64,000 nt of DNA from Elysia crispata (Eukaryota; Mollusca; Gastropoda; Plakobranchidae): positions 1 through 64,000 of the forward strand of contig JAWDGP010007175.1 in the NCBI GenBank assembly GCA_033675545.1. The letters are read 5' to 3'. Shown here piece after piece: positions 25,701 through 40,900 of this stretch. How positions within the stretch are numbered: the stretch's first letter is position 1; every line of letters starts with the position of its first letter. The notes beneath the pieces were generated by a model. That model was not told the DNA's origin and did not search any database. It saw only the letters and a program-made list of their open reading frames with translations. The position numbers and the translations under genes are program-made.

Positions 25701-27443
25701 GCGTTGACTATCTGCACGATAAAATGTTGGATCCTGCCAGCTAAGGAAGGTTGGGTCGTCCCTCAGATGCTGGATGATATCTTGTTTGCGCTGCCACAGA
25801 TCACCCAAGCTCGCCGAATCTCTCTGCCGCTGTTTTCACGACCATCATGGAACGAGAATTGCAGAGGGCAAGGGGGGAGATAAAGAGCAAGGGTGGTTGT
25901 GTTGAGTTTAGTTGTGATACAGTCAGGAGAAAAAAAAAATTAAAATACCAGGTTGGTCCACATGGAACACATTCTCTGTCATTGTCAAATTCTTGAGCTG
26001 AGAAATGCTAGAGCATATTGAAAATGGAATTCAAAAAACAAAACAAAAATTATGACATTAGATTTAGTTTTATTTAAACATGCATGTCATATATCGTTAT
26101 TGCTTCAAATCAAGAAAATGTCAAGCAGAATATGATGAACAGGAAGAAGAAGCAGAGCAAAAATAACATGAAACATAATTACATATGAAAAAAAACAAAA
26201 AACTGCACACGATTACAAAGACTTTATTTTAAACAAAGAGGGGGTAGGGGGCGCGATTTGCTGCACACTCCTCAACCATTGATGTTTAACCTATGCCGAT
26301 CTAGCTGAAATAATTCCAACCAATTTAATTGCAAATTTGAGAAGAGGCACAATTTGAGGTAGAAATCACACAGTCATGGTTCAGAAACCGAGTGTAATAG
26401 TATACATTGATCAGACAAAAGTAAAAAGCAACACAGAACAAAACAAATCAAATTATGCAACATCTTCAAAAACACTGCACACTTACCTTCTTTGTCATTG
26501 AATTTCATATTATACCACCATTTAATAGTTTTATGCAGACACTGTTACCAAAACACATAAAACACACAACAACAGATAAATGAATCATCCACATGAGATG
26601 AGCTAGTGCCCTAATTTGAAAAACTAACGCACTGTACAGTTTCCCCTGTATTAAACATCACAGACACTATTTTATTTAAATAAAAAAAAAACACATACAA
26701 ACGAAAAACACATATCTACCAAAGGAACAAACTATGAGAACAAAATACCTGGTTTTTGCATTTTTAAAGTTTTTGCAAAATTGCCTTCCCGATGGGTTTT
26801 TCGGGTTGCTGTTACCACACCCTCGTTTTGCATTTTGGCTCAGCCGCAGTCATGACAGGTAAGGCATATGTCTGAAAAATTCTCAAACACCGCCAAAAGC
26901 TAGGCGGGCTATGAGGCCAACATCCTACCATCCCTAACAATTCTTGCTTCATTGTTTGTAAGAAGACCATTTTTTTTTATATCTAAAGAGCTATATAACA
27001 ATATCATTTCAACCACATTTTGAAATCGAAATAACCCTGGCCTTACACGAGCATTGTTTTTATGGCAAAAACCACAAGATACTATGCGAATGAGTGATAT
27101 AATTTGCAATATATATCTTTTGATTTCTCTCAATGGAATAGTTTAGCATTACTGATTATTTGGTCAATTAATTAGAAAGATATGTGCTTCCTTAATTGCT
27201 CGTGGAAAGCCAGGTCAATGGAAAAAGAATCATTTTCATGACAGTGATTTACAATCATATTCATGTACAAATACATATATACTTTTTCTTGATGCTTTCA
27301 GCCAAGTTTAAAATACGATTCCCTTAAGAACCAGTAACTGCAAAGGTTTTGGCACTGAATGGATCTTTCAGAGATCCTAAACATGCAGTTGATTTTATAA
27401 TCATTTTCAGGTAGCAGCAGTTAGATAAAGAGTGAGAGAGGAG

Positions 27444-27474
<31 letters not shown>

Positions 27475-28908
27475 TACAGACAGTGCTACACATATAGATA
27501 GAGTAGAATATGGAAAGAACATCAAGGGAGTAGAAGAAAAAGGGAGGGAGAGAGTAGATGAGAAAATATTGAGTCGAAATGGTAGTGTGAAGAAATAGAA
27601 AATAGAATAACATCACGCCCACACAAAGCTTACCAAGTACATGTTGGGAAAAAAATTATATTTTAAATAAAAACAAGTTTTCTTGAGTCTGTGAAAAAAA
27701 AAAAAAAGGTGAAATCACTTTTTGTGAAAGCAAACTCCTATGATTTCTAATTGTTTTACCGTAGGATATTGTGTGAGGAGGAAAAGCTGATCCCTGTATT
27801 GCCTATCCCTTCAAAATCATCCAAATTTCTTCAAAGGTTTACGCCACACATGCTACAAAAACTGAACTAAAACCATGCAAAGACTTTCACTTTTTAAAGT
27901 TAACTGCATCTAAATTCAGGATTTTACTCAATCAAATTCACTTTTTAAGTATTTTAACAATCTTATGTTTTGCAATCTTACATTTTCAAATCGTGAAGAA
28001 TTAAAAAAAAATAATCATACAATGTCCTTTATCAAAATATTTGAGTCCTCAACTTTACCAGAGATATGCAAATGTGTATTGACAAAAATTTATCTTTTTT
28101 GTTTAAGAGAAGTAATGGGGAAAAATTGCTTATCATCGATTCTTTTAAGTTACTCACCATGAGAGTAGCTAAGGTGTTAGCTGAACAAGAATCCAATAAT
28201 AAATTAATAACCTTGAGTAAAATCTTGCCCACAGGATAATGATAAAGAGAAAAAATATATAAAGAAAAAAAAATAAAAGGGTGAAGGGAGTTAACTCCTT
28301 TTATGTCCCTTTAAGACTGTCCCCTTAATCCTTACAATTTTTTAAAAAATATTTAACTCTTAGCTGACCAAAACTTAAGTTAATTACTGACTGATATGAT
28401 TTGTGTTCAGAAAATGTCACCTCGTCTTTGGCACCATGTCAATAGTCCTTGTCAGACAGGGTTGAGATTAAAAGATGCACCTTTTAGCTCAAATGCCGAT
28501 GGCACCAAGGCTAGAGTTGGCCGCTGATAGCCTAAGCAGACCTTAGAACGTGAGCTTTGAATTCTACAATTTCCTCTGGTACTGTTGCCATTGAATGTGC
28601 GTAAAATTTGTACTTAGGTCTTTTTTAACGATTACCCCTGGTTTGAAATGCCTGAAACTTGCCATAGGGCAAAGACTTGCAACAATGAACCTGTTCAGGC
28701 TTTATGGCAGCTTGCACCTTTTTGCATCCCCTAAGATGAGGAAGGTTTGAAAATGAGAGAAAGTAAAGAAAGAGAAAATATGAGGTAGGAGAGTAAGGGG
28801 GGCTATAGGGATACAAAAAGACAGTCAGACAAACAGACTGACAGACAGAGAAAGATGGATTTGGGGAAGACAGAGAAATACAGACAGATACACAGACACA
28901 AGGAAAGA

Positions 28909-28995
<87 letters not shown>

Positions 28996-31900
28996 AAAAG
29001 ACTATCTGATCTGAGCAATCTCTGCCCCAACATTTACTACTCAGAACACTATTGCCTGGCTGAAAAACGCATCGCAAGCTTGACAGCCTTACAGTTAGTC
29101 AGTTGGTCTGTCCTGTTTCTGTGTGTCTTTCGCTCTCTCTTTCGCTCTTTCCATCTTCATGCAGATCTTTTTCATGAATCAAAATAACCAGGAGTTAAAA
29201 CAGTAAAACCTTTTTTTCTTTCTTGGGAACATTCTTTAAGATAATATTTTTTTGAGGCATCAATAATTTCACGTACAATACTTTACAAATAAAAGACAAA
29301 GCTTCTTTGAAGTCATATGATTCATAATACCTCATAACAAAATGAAAGACATTAAAGCAGAATATCAGATGACATTATGGAATCATTTTCTTAAGTTAAA
29401 ACCATTTAAAAAAAACAAATCTAAACATATAAAAACTTACTCTAATTTTAAAACGAAATTCCCCCATGTGTAAATTTGCTCCCCATGACCAACAGGAGGT
29501 CTTGATTTCTGAACCCCAATGCCAGAAATAAATAAGGGCAAATGAAGACAGAACTTCATAGAGCCTTGCCGTCTTGAACTGAACAGTATTGGGACAGCAC
29601 GAAAAGTCCTATTTACAAACAAGACTTATCGTTCACAGCTCTTAAAAGAAAAATAAAATGAAAGTAGAAAATAAAGAGGACACAATGCATGAAATGCTAG
29701 CTCAACCTAGCGCCCACCCTCTAAGAGGCCAAGCAAAGAGGAAGGGGACCACAGATATAGACGCAAATCATCTGAACAAAAACATTTTGTAATCTCTCAT
29801 AATTGATGTAAAATAAAGGAAATTTGTTTCACGAGTTTGTTTTCAAGGCACCTTTGGCAATGAAACAAAACACAAAGGTATGGCAACAAATAGATAGGAA
29901 TGAAGAGCAGTACTTAACACTTTAATAAAATCAAAATAAAAAGACATTCTTTGCGATAACGCTGGCAACATGGGCCCAGAACCCGGCATATTACCTGTCA
30001 CCTGATGCTTGATCCTTTAAAGCCTGTCGCAATTCAGAGACAGTGTCAGAGCTTGGATGCATCAAAAATTTAAGAAGCAATGATGCAATTTGAGACTACA
30101 TTTAACAGGACATTGTGAAACAACCACTGCGCCCACTTCAGGCAACAAATCTGCAACTGTTAATAATGATCTATAGCACCTGTTGTTGTTTTTTTTTGTT
30201 TTTTGTTTTTTTGTTAATCCTTTTAGGGAGAAATCTCTCAGCCATGCTGAGTATGAATTTCCTATCAGCAGGAAGATAAGGAGATTGAGTGCGGGTTTCA
30301 TAGTGCCACCCAAGGACTTGGCTGAAAAACCAGCCAACCTGAGCATGAAAGTGATGAAGTAGAAGTTTTAAAAAAATGGCAACCGATAAAGGCCTTGCTT
30401 AATTTCTCATAATGGTCCTGGAAATTTCAATGAATGGATTTGTTTTTGTGCAATGTGGATTTGCGAGACTAGCAAATGGTCAGTGTCAAGATACTGGTGG
30501 TTGTGATGGGTGCGGCGGAGCCGCGAAAGCCATTTGTGGCTGCTGAGGTGTGAAACAATCTACCACTACAACTGGCATGGGAACAAGAAGCGGCGCAGGA
30601 AAGCCGGAATCAGGGATGAGGGTGGCGTCTCCTGGTTGAGGAGGGCAGAAGTTCTGTGAAAATTAAAGCCATTGAGGTAACATATGCCCACAAACATATA
30701 CACCCACGCAGAGGCACAAGCCTCACATCAATAATAAAGGGAATGAAACTTGTGAGAAGGTTTGGTAAAGGCAGATCTACGGATTGAAGACAGACACAAT
30801 TTTTCATGGAAACATTGCTGATTCAAAAAATTATCAAAACTTATAGCATGGAATAAGCACTTAAAATATATTGTATTTCAGACCTAGCCACAAAACATTT
30901 TTGGGAACATCTCTTTGAATCAAAAGGTAAAAAATTTCAGTGATTATCGCTGTGTATTACATTCCCTAGCAGATCTCCTTTTTAACTTTTTTTCCTTCAG
31001 TCTTTTCTTTCTAGCCTCTGACTAATTATGAATTGAAGATATTAACGCTATCACCAAAATATATGGTGCTGCTTTCATTTAAGAAAAAATGTCAGTTTCT
31101 TTTCATCATTTTTTTTTCTTCTGTCACCAAAAATGTTAAGAACCAAGCCATCGAAGATGCATGACTGTGTAAAGCAAGGCAATCTGTTCTCTCAAGCTGA
31201 AACATTTGACAAAACTATTTAACACATTCCAACAACGATTCCAATATTTTACACTTTATGATCATAATATTGTGGGAGATCCCTGATCACTGTTCTGGTT
31301 TTCCAAATGAATAATTAATTTTCTTATCAATCTGCTCATGTTTTACCAGGTGACGAGCAGCGCCATATCTTAATTTGCTGTTTTTTCTTCATTGAAAAAA
31401 AAAAACAACAAAAACATGCTCCATGTTTGAGGGGATAGCTTACTATGCTTTACATCTGTCATAGGCTAGTCAATGACACTTTACGGCACATGTGCTTTTA
31501 CAATTTTTAAAGAAATCAATATATTGAATCAAATACCAAAATTTTCAAATGTGAGTAAACCTTTTCGTGGGATGAGAAATTTAAAATGTACAACCATTCA
31601 ATTTTTTTCTGACTCGTTTTAATTTTACCTGTGATTTTCAAATTAAAATGAAATTGGATGTGAAAGAGCAATCCCCCCACCACCACCATTTTTTTTTTTC
31701 AAATAAGCAGAGATGAAAATGAATTAAGCCTATCATTGAATTTAACCTTAAATTTACCAAACCATCAATTGAAGTTCAAGGATTAGTAGAGTTATATAAC
31801 AAATCCTTTCTTTTTTCTGAAAAGAAAATTAAGGATTCTACATACTTTTGAAAGAATAACTCCCAAGCGCAAGTAGGGTTACAAAAGCCAGAAAAAAGTA

Positions 31901-34900
31901 TGAATGAATGTTTTTTTGCATTTTCACATTTTTTTTTCTCATTATTCATTTTTTTCTTGTTTTCCTTCAAAAGAGAGTCTTGAAAGACCAATATTTCAAT
32001 CTTACCTGAACAGGATATGGCATTACTTGCGCAGAAGAAATTATGCCGGCTTGCATCTGCTGTTGCTGCTGCTGCAAAAGTTGATCCATTACAGCATGAT
32101 TGTCTTCGATTGGTCCAACAGTCTGGTGAGAACTGAAATCTCCGCCAGGGTAGGCCAGCCTCGTGTCTGTGGCTGGCAGGTAAGGGTGGTGGTGGCTTGC
32201 AGAAAGTGCCGTGATAGAGGGGAGAGCACCCATAGAACTAGTATAACTCTGTTGCTGGTGTTGCAGATGAGAAGTGTTGCCTCCCATCCCTCCGGTATCT
32301 GGCGGCTGGACGGAACTATTCCCTACGGTTGTCCCAGCTGTATGTGCCAAGTGATGAACTGCTTGTGGTACACCGGATGAGCCTAGTGGAAGTTTTTGTG
32401 TAGGAAAAAACGGCTTTGCGTGGGGATTGTTGGGATGTAGGCTAGCCTGCTGGTTCATGGCTGAGGCATTGGAAGGCTCTTGCCCTGTGAGGTGATAATA
32501 AAAGATAAAAAATGAAAAGACGAATAATTAATGGGGAACATACGGTTACAACGTGATTCTGCTTTAGGACCAAACTTATTTGCACCTGTAAAATTGTCGG
32601 TTGTCTATCTACCACGGAAATCTGAACTAAATCTCATGAAAGTAGCACTCAGTTTTCCTCTAACTGTTCAACATATCTCGCTTATGAATTCTTCAACAAG
32701 GCTTCAAATAAAAGCTGCAGGCAGTACAAACACAAAAATGGGTAAACTATTTGCCTTATTCTGCATTGCTAATGTACTCAGCAGAAAATAAAGCTATTGA
32801 AACAGATTAAAAAAAGAAACTTACAAAGTGCTTGTTATCGAGAAAAGCTTTTGGGTATATACTTCATTACAAATATAAAGTGCTCGTCGATTCAACAGAA
32901 AAACTATTCAATAGATCTACATGGCTAACAATTATTGCAAAATAAGCAAAGGCCTTGACCAAGTCCAGCTGTGTAAGATAATTCATAAGTTTTAATGGTG
33001 TTGATTTAGCAGACTTTCCTGCTCTAGCACAATTAAATTTTTAGTTTTCAAATTAGATTTAGCTGATGTCTGAAGTAAAAGTGTGTCTATGCTCCTGGCA
33101 ATGGTTCTGATTTTAATCAATATAAATTACTATCTTGAACCTTTTGAATTTTTTTTAAAAGAAGAAAAAAAATGATCTTAGGATTTTCAATATATTTCAA
33201 CATCTGTATGAAAGATAAGATTGCTTTAAGATGCAATGGGTATCTTGTAACACAGAGAATAAATAGTAAACTATTACCATCAAGAGCAGGTCTACTAAAG
33301 GTCAGGCGAGTTGTGGGCATGTTGATGCTTGGATGTTTGTCCATATCTCCTGTGTTGAACTTCATACCACCAATGCTGCTCGGGAAACTATGGCTGTCTT
33401 GTAGAATTTTCACCTGGGCCTGGCTATAAATCCATTTGAAGGCAAAAGAATCTTTAGTAAAAAAATGTCATTGCAAAAATAAACTAGGGTCTATATAGCT
33501 TGTATTTGATTATTATAAAAAAAAAATTCTCTTTTTCCTATCAGATTGATACACGAATAGATTTGTAAGGTATGGAATTCTAACAATCATCTAAATGCTG
33601 TCGTTGCTATATACTTACAAATAAGTCATGCCTGGCTAGATTAAGATCTAAGTAATGTGTATTCCTATAAAAATTTCAAACGCTACCATATCATCTGGAA
33701 AGAAAATAAAGATTGAGGTCTCACCTATGCCATCCATTGATTGAAAAGAGGGACCTTATCAAAAGATTTACAATATCTGGGTCTAACATGGGCTATACAG
33801 TAGCGTAGAAAGTATGTGAACTGTTTCTGTTTTTATGTAAATGCTTCTGAAAATTCAAAAAACTTTTGCATCTTGGCATTTGATTCAAAAGGAAAAAAAA
33901 TGGTGGTAATTTTTTTTTTATTTTATGCAGATCTTTCAAAAAAATGGCAGATATAACTTCCTTTGCCAAAATATCAAGGTCATATCTTGATTTTGTCAGG
34001 TAAAAATTAATGGATGATTTCAAGTTCAGTTCAAGTGCTCAAAAAACAAACTGGCAGTGGAAGAATATCAACTTCAAGATATTCATGTGCACATTTTTGT
34101 TGATTCTTTGACTTTTTCACAAATTTAGTAAATTTGAAATTCTGATAAATCAAAATGCAGAAGTTGGATTTAATAAGAGTACAATGACTCTGGAGAACAT
34201 TTGAAAGAAAAAAAATTTCATACTTGATTACGAATGCAATGTAGTGTTGACAGAGCTTCCACAAAACAAACCTGACCAACTCTCAAAATGGCTCGATATA
34301 TATTTTGTTTATGACGAGCCATTTGATAAAGCCTCATTGTTAAATATACTGCATCATGGGTGAAATAAGGATATCACTGAATAAGTTCTCTCAGTAAAAG
34401 TGAGCATTTTTGCAAGTGCCGAATTATTTTCTGCAAGCTTTAGAAAACATGAAAATGACTGCTTACATCTTGAGAGTTTGATTCTAAGACACATAAAAGT
34501 AAAGTCAAAAGCAATTTCAAACAAGGAACCACAAAAAAAAAATTATGGGCGGTAGTATTTTACATTATTTGAACTAAGGACACAAAAGCTCTACAAGTAA
34601 TTGATATATAGCCTGCAACTTTTGCTACAACACACATTTCAGTGAAACAGAGATTTCTACCTGGGAGATGAGAGAAAATTTGTAGTCTCGGTTGCTCTTA
34701 TTAATCCAGGTAAGGCAATCTGTGGTGATGTTCCACACGTCTGAGCTGGCATTTCATCCTTAAGTTTTGACAGCAACTGGACCTGACGAAGTTGATCACT
34801 CTCTGATTGTGTCAAAGATGATGTTGTCTTTTCTTGCGTAGGTAGCCGTCCCCTGACCCCATTTTTTCTTGATCTGAGGCGGTATCTTAAAAAAAAAGAA

Positions 34901-37900
34901 GGTGGAAATAAGGAGAGAGAGAGATAAATAGCCCATTGTTGCAACATCAAACAGTACTCATCAGATAATACAAGAGCCAAAGGTAAAAACGAAAGTTTAA
35001 GGCTTTCCAATGGTTAATTTTTACATTGCCTGCTTGTACCAACATTATTTTTTTTTTATTTTTCTATCTAATAAATGCATTAACTCTGAAATTCTTGCTT
35101 ACAACAATCTGGGTAACTGACAAAATCTATTCCAAATCAGTGAATGCATATCTTGCTAAAGACTATCCCATTCTAACAGCATAAATATTATATCCCTTTT
35201 TTGTTTGACTTTCCTATTTACACCAGCTATCATCCACCTTGGGATAAGAAAGCTCTAAGAGACAATTAGAGGAGAGGCATAGCTGATATGAAGATCTTGT
35301 CAATCTTTAGTTTGGTGCAAATTTTATAGCATTTTAAAGAGAAACTTAACTGAAAATGAATGGAACCAATGTTGTTACATGTGTTCTATCTAGAGTAATT
35401 CTTATATGATCCATTTTGACTTTTTTTTTACAACTAGAGTCCATTAAAGACAGAAATCAGTTATTTACTTGTCTGATCCAAAATTGTGTCAAATGAAATT
35501 ATTCATGCAAGAGATATAAAATTTTCACACTTATAAGGTTAAAAATTCACTTTCTTTGGGACTAAAAACTTGATGTATCAAAGAATTTGGCATGATTCTC
35601 ATTCATTTTGGTTGTTTCATATTTATTGAACTATTGCTGACACTCAAATGACTAAAATATAAAACTCATTCCTTTCCCATGAAAAGTTTTTTTACAGCCA
35701 GCTGAGATCAAATACACAGAGATTGAAAGAGAGGAAGGTCAGGAATGGGTGCCCAGTTTTGAAACAATACTGAAGAACAAGTAAGATGTAAGCACCTTTT
35801 GTAATTATCTAACATCCAAACAATTCGGACAGGTGAAAAAACACAGATAAACAGCCACTTACTTTTCCATCTCTTCCTGGGTGTGGGCAAATGTACAAGT
35901 GGCCCCGCGGGGGCAAGTTCCTCTAGAAGCGTAGTCTCGACACATGGATGTTTTGTAACGAGTGTTATGGGCCAGGGAGGCGTCTTGTGCCCCACCTGAC
36001 AAGCTCCCTCCCGTCTGGCCATGTTCCCCTCCATTTAGAGTAAGATACTCTACAAAGGCACTGATTATTGTGCTAACAGAGCGCATGACAGCCTCAAGAT
36101 TCTCCCATGAAAGAACAGGTGAGTCTGAAAAAAAAATTAAAAAAAAAAAAGGAAGCAATGGCCCGCTTAATTACAAAGCCAGGTTTTCAAGCATGCCCCA
36201 AATGAATTTAAGGCTAAAAACTGTTTAAACGTATTGGGCATATGACCTAATAAATCAACCATGTCGTCTAAGATTAGCCACTGCTTTTACAACAGTGATA
36301 ATACAAATCAGAAGCATAATCTGTTCTGACTTATCATCCTATGACAGTGGTAACTGTCATTTGAGTTGACTTCTTGTCACTTCAAAATTTAAAATGTATG
36401 ATAAATCATTTTCTTTAATTCCTCGACTGAAACTAATTTGAGGAACTGAAAATATAGTGGAAACTCTAAAACCATTAAGGACAGGTAGTTCTAGGTGGGC
36501 ATGGGAAGTTTGTGACGAAGTTTATTATTATTTTTGATGATATTTTACATGCTTCCCATTTCTAAGACAATTACTTGCTGAAACTTAACTTACATTACTG
36601 CTTCTTTCTCTTTATTTACTAACACTAATAAAAATTTACATAAATAAGACAATTTATTATTTTTCAGTTCTTCTTTTCTAAAGCATTTATATTAGTTACA
36701 TTTAACATGACTTTTATCTAAAAAAAAATCAATATTTTAAGATTAATTTGACTTGCCTAGTTTAATAATCTCACTTAAGCGATTTGTAAGTGTTAAATTT
36801 AACTTCCTAGTATAAGACTTTGATTCGTCGCTCAAAAATACTTAATTTTATTAAAATCATATACTTTTAAAATTGAGTTCAATTTGAGCAAATGTGGAGC
36901 AAAGGATCCTCACCTGGACTCGGATCTATATTGGACAAAAACTCCAGATGGGGTTTCAGGCGCAGCAAGTTACTTGCGTTAGGATTTTTCTGAAGCATCC
37001 CCATCAGCTCGGCAATGTTCTGGGCAAATGACTGCGGACTTTGGTGCTGAGAGTGAAACAATTAAAAAGCAACATAGACAAAATTATACTCAGTCCTCGG
37101 GGATTTTTTGTTCAGTCTTTAGCAGCCTTTTGATTCATAGTCCACATTTTGCTTCCTAAGCAATCAGTTATTATTCCAGATGATATATTAACTTGGCAAA
37201 CTGATTTGCCTCCAATCTCATGTTTTAAGGTAAATTTGAGCAAAATCTGCTAGACAGTTAAATACGTAAAGTTTCATGGTTACATCTTTTAAAATGATCT
37301 GCTCCAAAGAACATAGTAAAAGACTTGTAAGGATCACAGAAACTCAACATATATAAAATATAAACTTCAAAATGAACAATTTGGGCTTTCTGAAAAAATG
37401 TACTGACTTTTTCAACTCTATTTAAGAGATAATAAAGTAAATGAACTGTATATGTTCTCTCAATCTCGGAAGAGACATTAAACTTTCAAAGAGTAATTAT
37501 GGTGACATCTTTACTGCACCGCCTCCTTACGACTGCATTCTACTAAATTTGATTCTTTAAAGGGTTGAGTTACATGTCTTGATTTTCAAATAAGTATACA
37601 GGCATTTGAAAGTATGGCTTATCTTCTACATTTTAAAAATATGAGTTTCTTCACAAAAGAGTTGAAAGAATCAAGATAACTACATGCTTTGCAGGCCATT
37701 TCACAGCAGACGTAGATCTCTATCTTTATCTTAAACTTTACCTATACTAGAACCAAGAATAGGTTTTTTAAAGATTCACTCCTATCCTATTTCGGAAAAA
37801 ACTCACAAATTTTTAGATTTTGAAAGAGCCTTTCTGCTACACAATATACTTCAATTTTTTAAAGCATGTTTCCTTGAAAGAAATAAGAGAAATAAAAAAA

Positions 37901-40900
37901 AAAAAAGAAAAAGAAAATAATTAAGTACATAAATTAATAAAAAAAAAACAAAAAAAACTTTATGGTCCATAGCTTCAAGACCTCATAATACAGGCATGGA
38001 TATATATTGCAATGAAATGACTGCAAAACATGCGACCAAATCTGGGAAAAACTGGTCCAGGTAAAAAATTTGCATATAAGCAGGAACAAAATAAAAATTA
38101 TCAGAATGCATTTATCTTTGAGGGTTTTAATTCTCAAATTTCTTGTAGGTTGAAATGGACAAATGTGACTTCAGCTATGACTTCCCAGCATCACTTATTT
38201 TGATCCGAAGAAGTTTCCACTCAACTATGGAAATTCAAATCAAACAGCACCTGATATTTTCAACTGTAATCTTACAAATCCATAAACTCGATACCTAAGC
38301 AAACATTTTGTTTGTGCACGAGATATGTACCTTGTCAATAATAGACTGCATGTGTGGTTTGTGAGCTACATCCCCATATAACAGTGAAGACCACTGCTCT
38401 GGTGATATTCTGAGGCCAGCCTCTAAAGCTATCTGTACAATCTGTGAGTCATGCTCGCGGCGAAGCGCTTCATACTGACGGAACTCCTCTTTCAACTGCA
38501 TCAGGGATGATTCACCCTCTCGTTTTTGAACCTAGAAGTAGAAGCAGAACAAAAACTTTCATAAAATGCATCTTTTTAAATAGACTGAGGTAAGCATACA
38601 AGGAGATAAAATTAAATATAGATTGTGGTTCTTGACCATGTACAAGACTTGATTCTTTGCTTCTTGGTGTAAATTTTTTTGTTTCACAAATGTGAGAAGT
38701 TTTTGTTCTCATCTAAACTGAGCGATAAGTTTTTATAAATCTGTAATGATAAAGACATAAGATTGCCAGTTTAACATTTTCAGAAAACATTTTTACACGA
38801 TTAAGAGACATCTGTATAATTATTCTGATTCAATGTAATTCCTTTCACAGTCAGAAAAAAAAACAAAAAATAACACCAATTCCCATAAAATAAACGCAAA
38901 AATTCTTCAAAAACTAAAACAAATAATACAAAATCTTCTTTTGAAAGAGGCCCATACCTTGAAACAAGAAGCTCTGTAAAGCAGTTGCACCACGTGGCCA
39001 ATGGCTGTTTTTGAAGCTTGAGAATACCTCACTTCAAGTTTCTGCACAACAAAGAGGACCAAGACTTTGCGAGACAAAGGTGACCCATCTTCCAAAGCCA
39101 AAAGAATCAGCTTCAGGACTTCTTCTTGCATTGCTGACGAAAGGAATTAGTCACATAATAAATCGACTAGTGAAGACCCCATCCCTCTCCCCTCAAAAAA
39201 AGGCAAATTAACTAAAAATGTATATTAACATTTAATTAAAAACAAAAAATAAGAAAAAAAAAGATATTTTTAAAAACTAAAAATAAATGACAGATCTCAC
39301 CCTTTATACACTTGCAGGTAAAGAAAGAAAGAAGATCAATCAACATACACCAGTCTTCAGATGTATGTCTGTCCCTGCTTATGGTTTATTTATTGGTGAC
39401 TGATAAAACAAACTAATGTAAATTAGTGTTGTTTTATTTACTCTGACCATAAAACTTTAAGTACCGTGACTGTGTATTTCAATGTTTTTTAGTTCCAAAT
39501 CCAAACAAAGTCTTAATCAAAATGTAAATAACAATTAAAGAAATGGTGACAAAAAGATTACAGAGTGAGTTAATCCTACCATCCACTACATCTCATTCTG
39601 GCCATAGGTATCTTAAGTCTGAGCAGCTATATAGGATCATCATCACAGGGTTCCGTCACCCTGTTATCAGATCAATCGTTTGCCTCCACCTATTCACCTT
39701 CCTACCCGTCCCAGATATAATGTACCTACTGCAATTGATTGCATTGCTTCTAAAAAGATATTCTCATTTCAGTCAATACTGGATACTTGCAATAATGCTC
39801 CAGCAGTAACAGCCATTACAACAGAATTCGCAGGAAAAGTGATTGGTGATTTTTATCCCTACTGTTACAATAATGATGTTGTATATAAATATACATAAAA
39901 TAAAACAAAAAAGATCATAAAAAAAAAATATAAAATAACAAATATTGTCTGTTAAGACCAACAGCCTTGTTGACTTCTGTGTTGTTGTTAAGTTACCATT
40001 TCTCCTTCAACTTAAAACAATCTTATTGTAAATGCCATAAAGATTTAATAACACAGTCTTTAAAAATAATCTAGTGCTATATATAATAAAAAAAAATGGA
40101 TGCTAACCAAATCAAAGCAATAATATTCCTGCACAGGGTTTTTATTTGTATATTATTTTCATTTTGAAGGTGTTTTTCATTGAAATATGAAAAAACACAT
40201 AAAAACTTTTCGTATACGGGTCCTTGTGACAGTAAATAAATGTAATCATTTTTTTTTTAGATAGGCCTAATGAAAAAAAAAGAACATGAAATGATGTAAT
40301 AAAATTTAATTTATTTTTTATAATTGAATGTCAACATATTAAAAAGATCTTGAAATTTATGTAATAACTTAAGATCTAGCCTACTAGAAAAATTATGGAA
40401 GGACTTCTAAAAATTTTTTAAAACAGGGATATTCCAAGATTTTTCTGTGCACACAAATTTTGCAGAAGACTGAAAGGTAATTTTTTTCAAATGGTGTATC
40501 TATTATTAAAAAAAAGGCTAAATTAACAACTATCAATTCTCTATCAGAATGCTACAAATTTTGAAAGAACTGTTAGCCTGCAAACCACCATAGATTTATC
40601 TTTGCAAGCCATTTAAATGTCCTTACCTGGCCCAAGAAATTGACATCCCCTGGTCCGCACAGCAGCCCACAGGTTTGACGAGAGCTGATGGGGGAACTGC
40701 TGCAAGACCAGCAACTCTGTGACAACCCGCTCCCCGAGGGACCTGGCAATGCGAGCAGACCTCGCCTGGCCTTCTCCTTCCAGCAGTTGGCATTGCAGAA
40801 GCGAGAAGAGTTTGCGCTGCATTGGACGGCTCAACACACACTTTTGCTGTTGCTGCAAGCTTTCATGGTTGTTTAGACTGTTGACAACTGAACCATTTTT

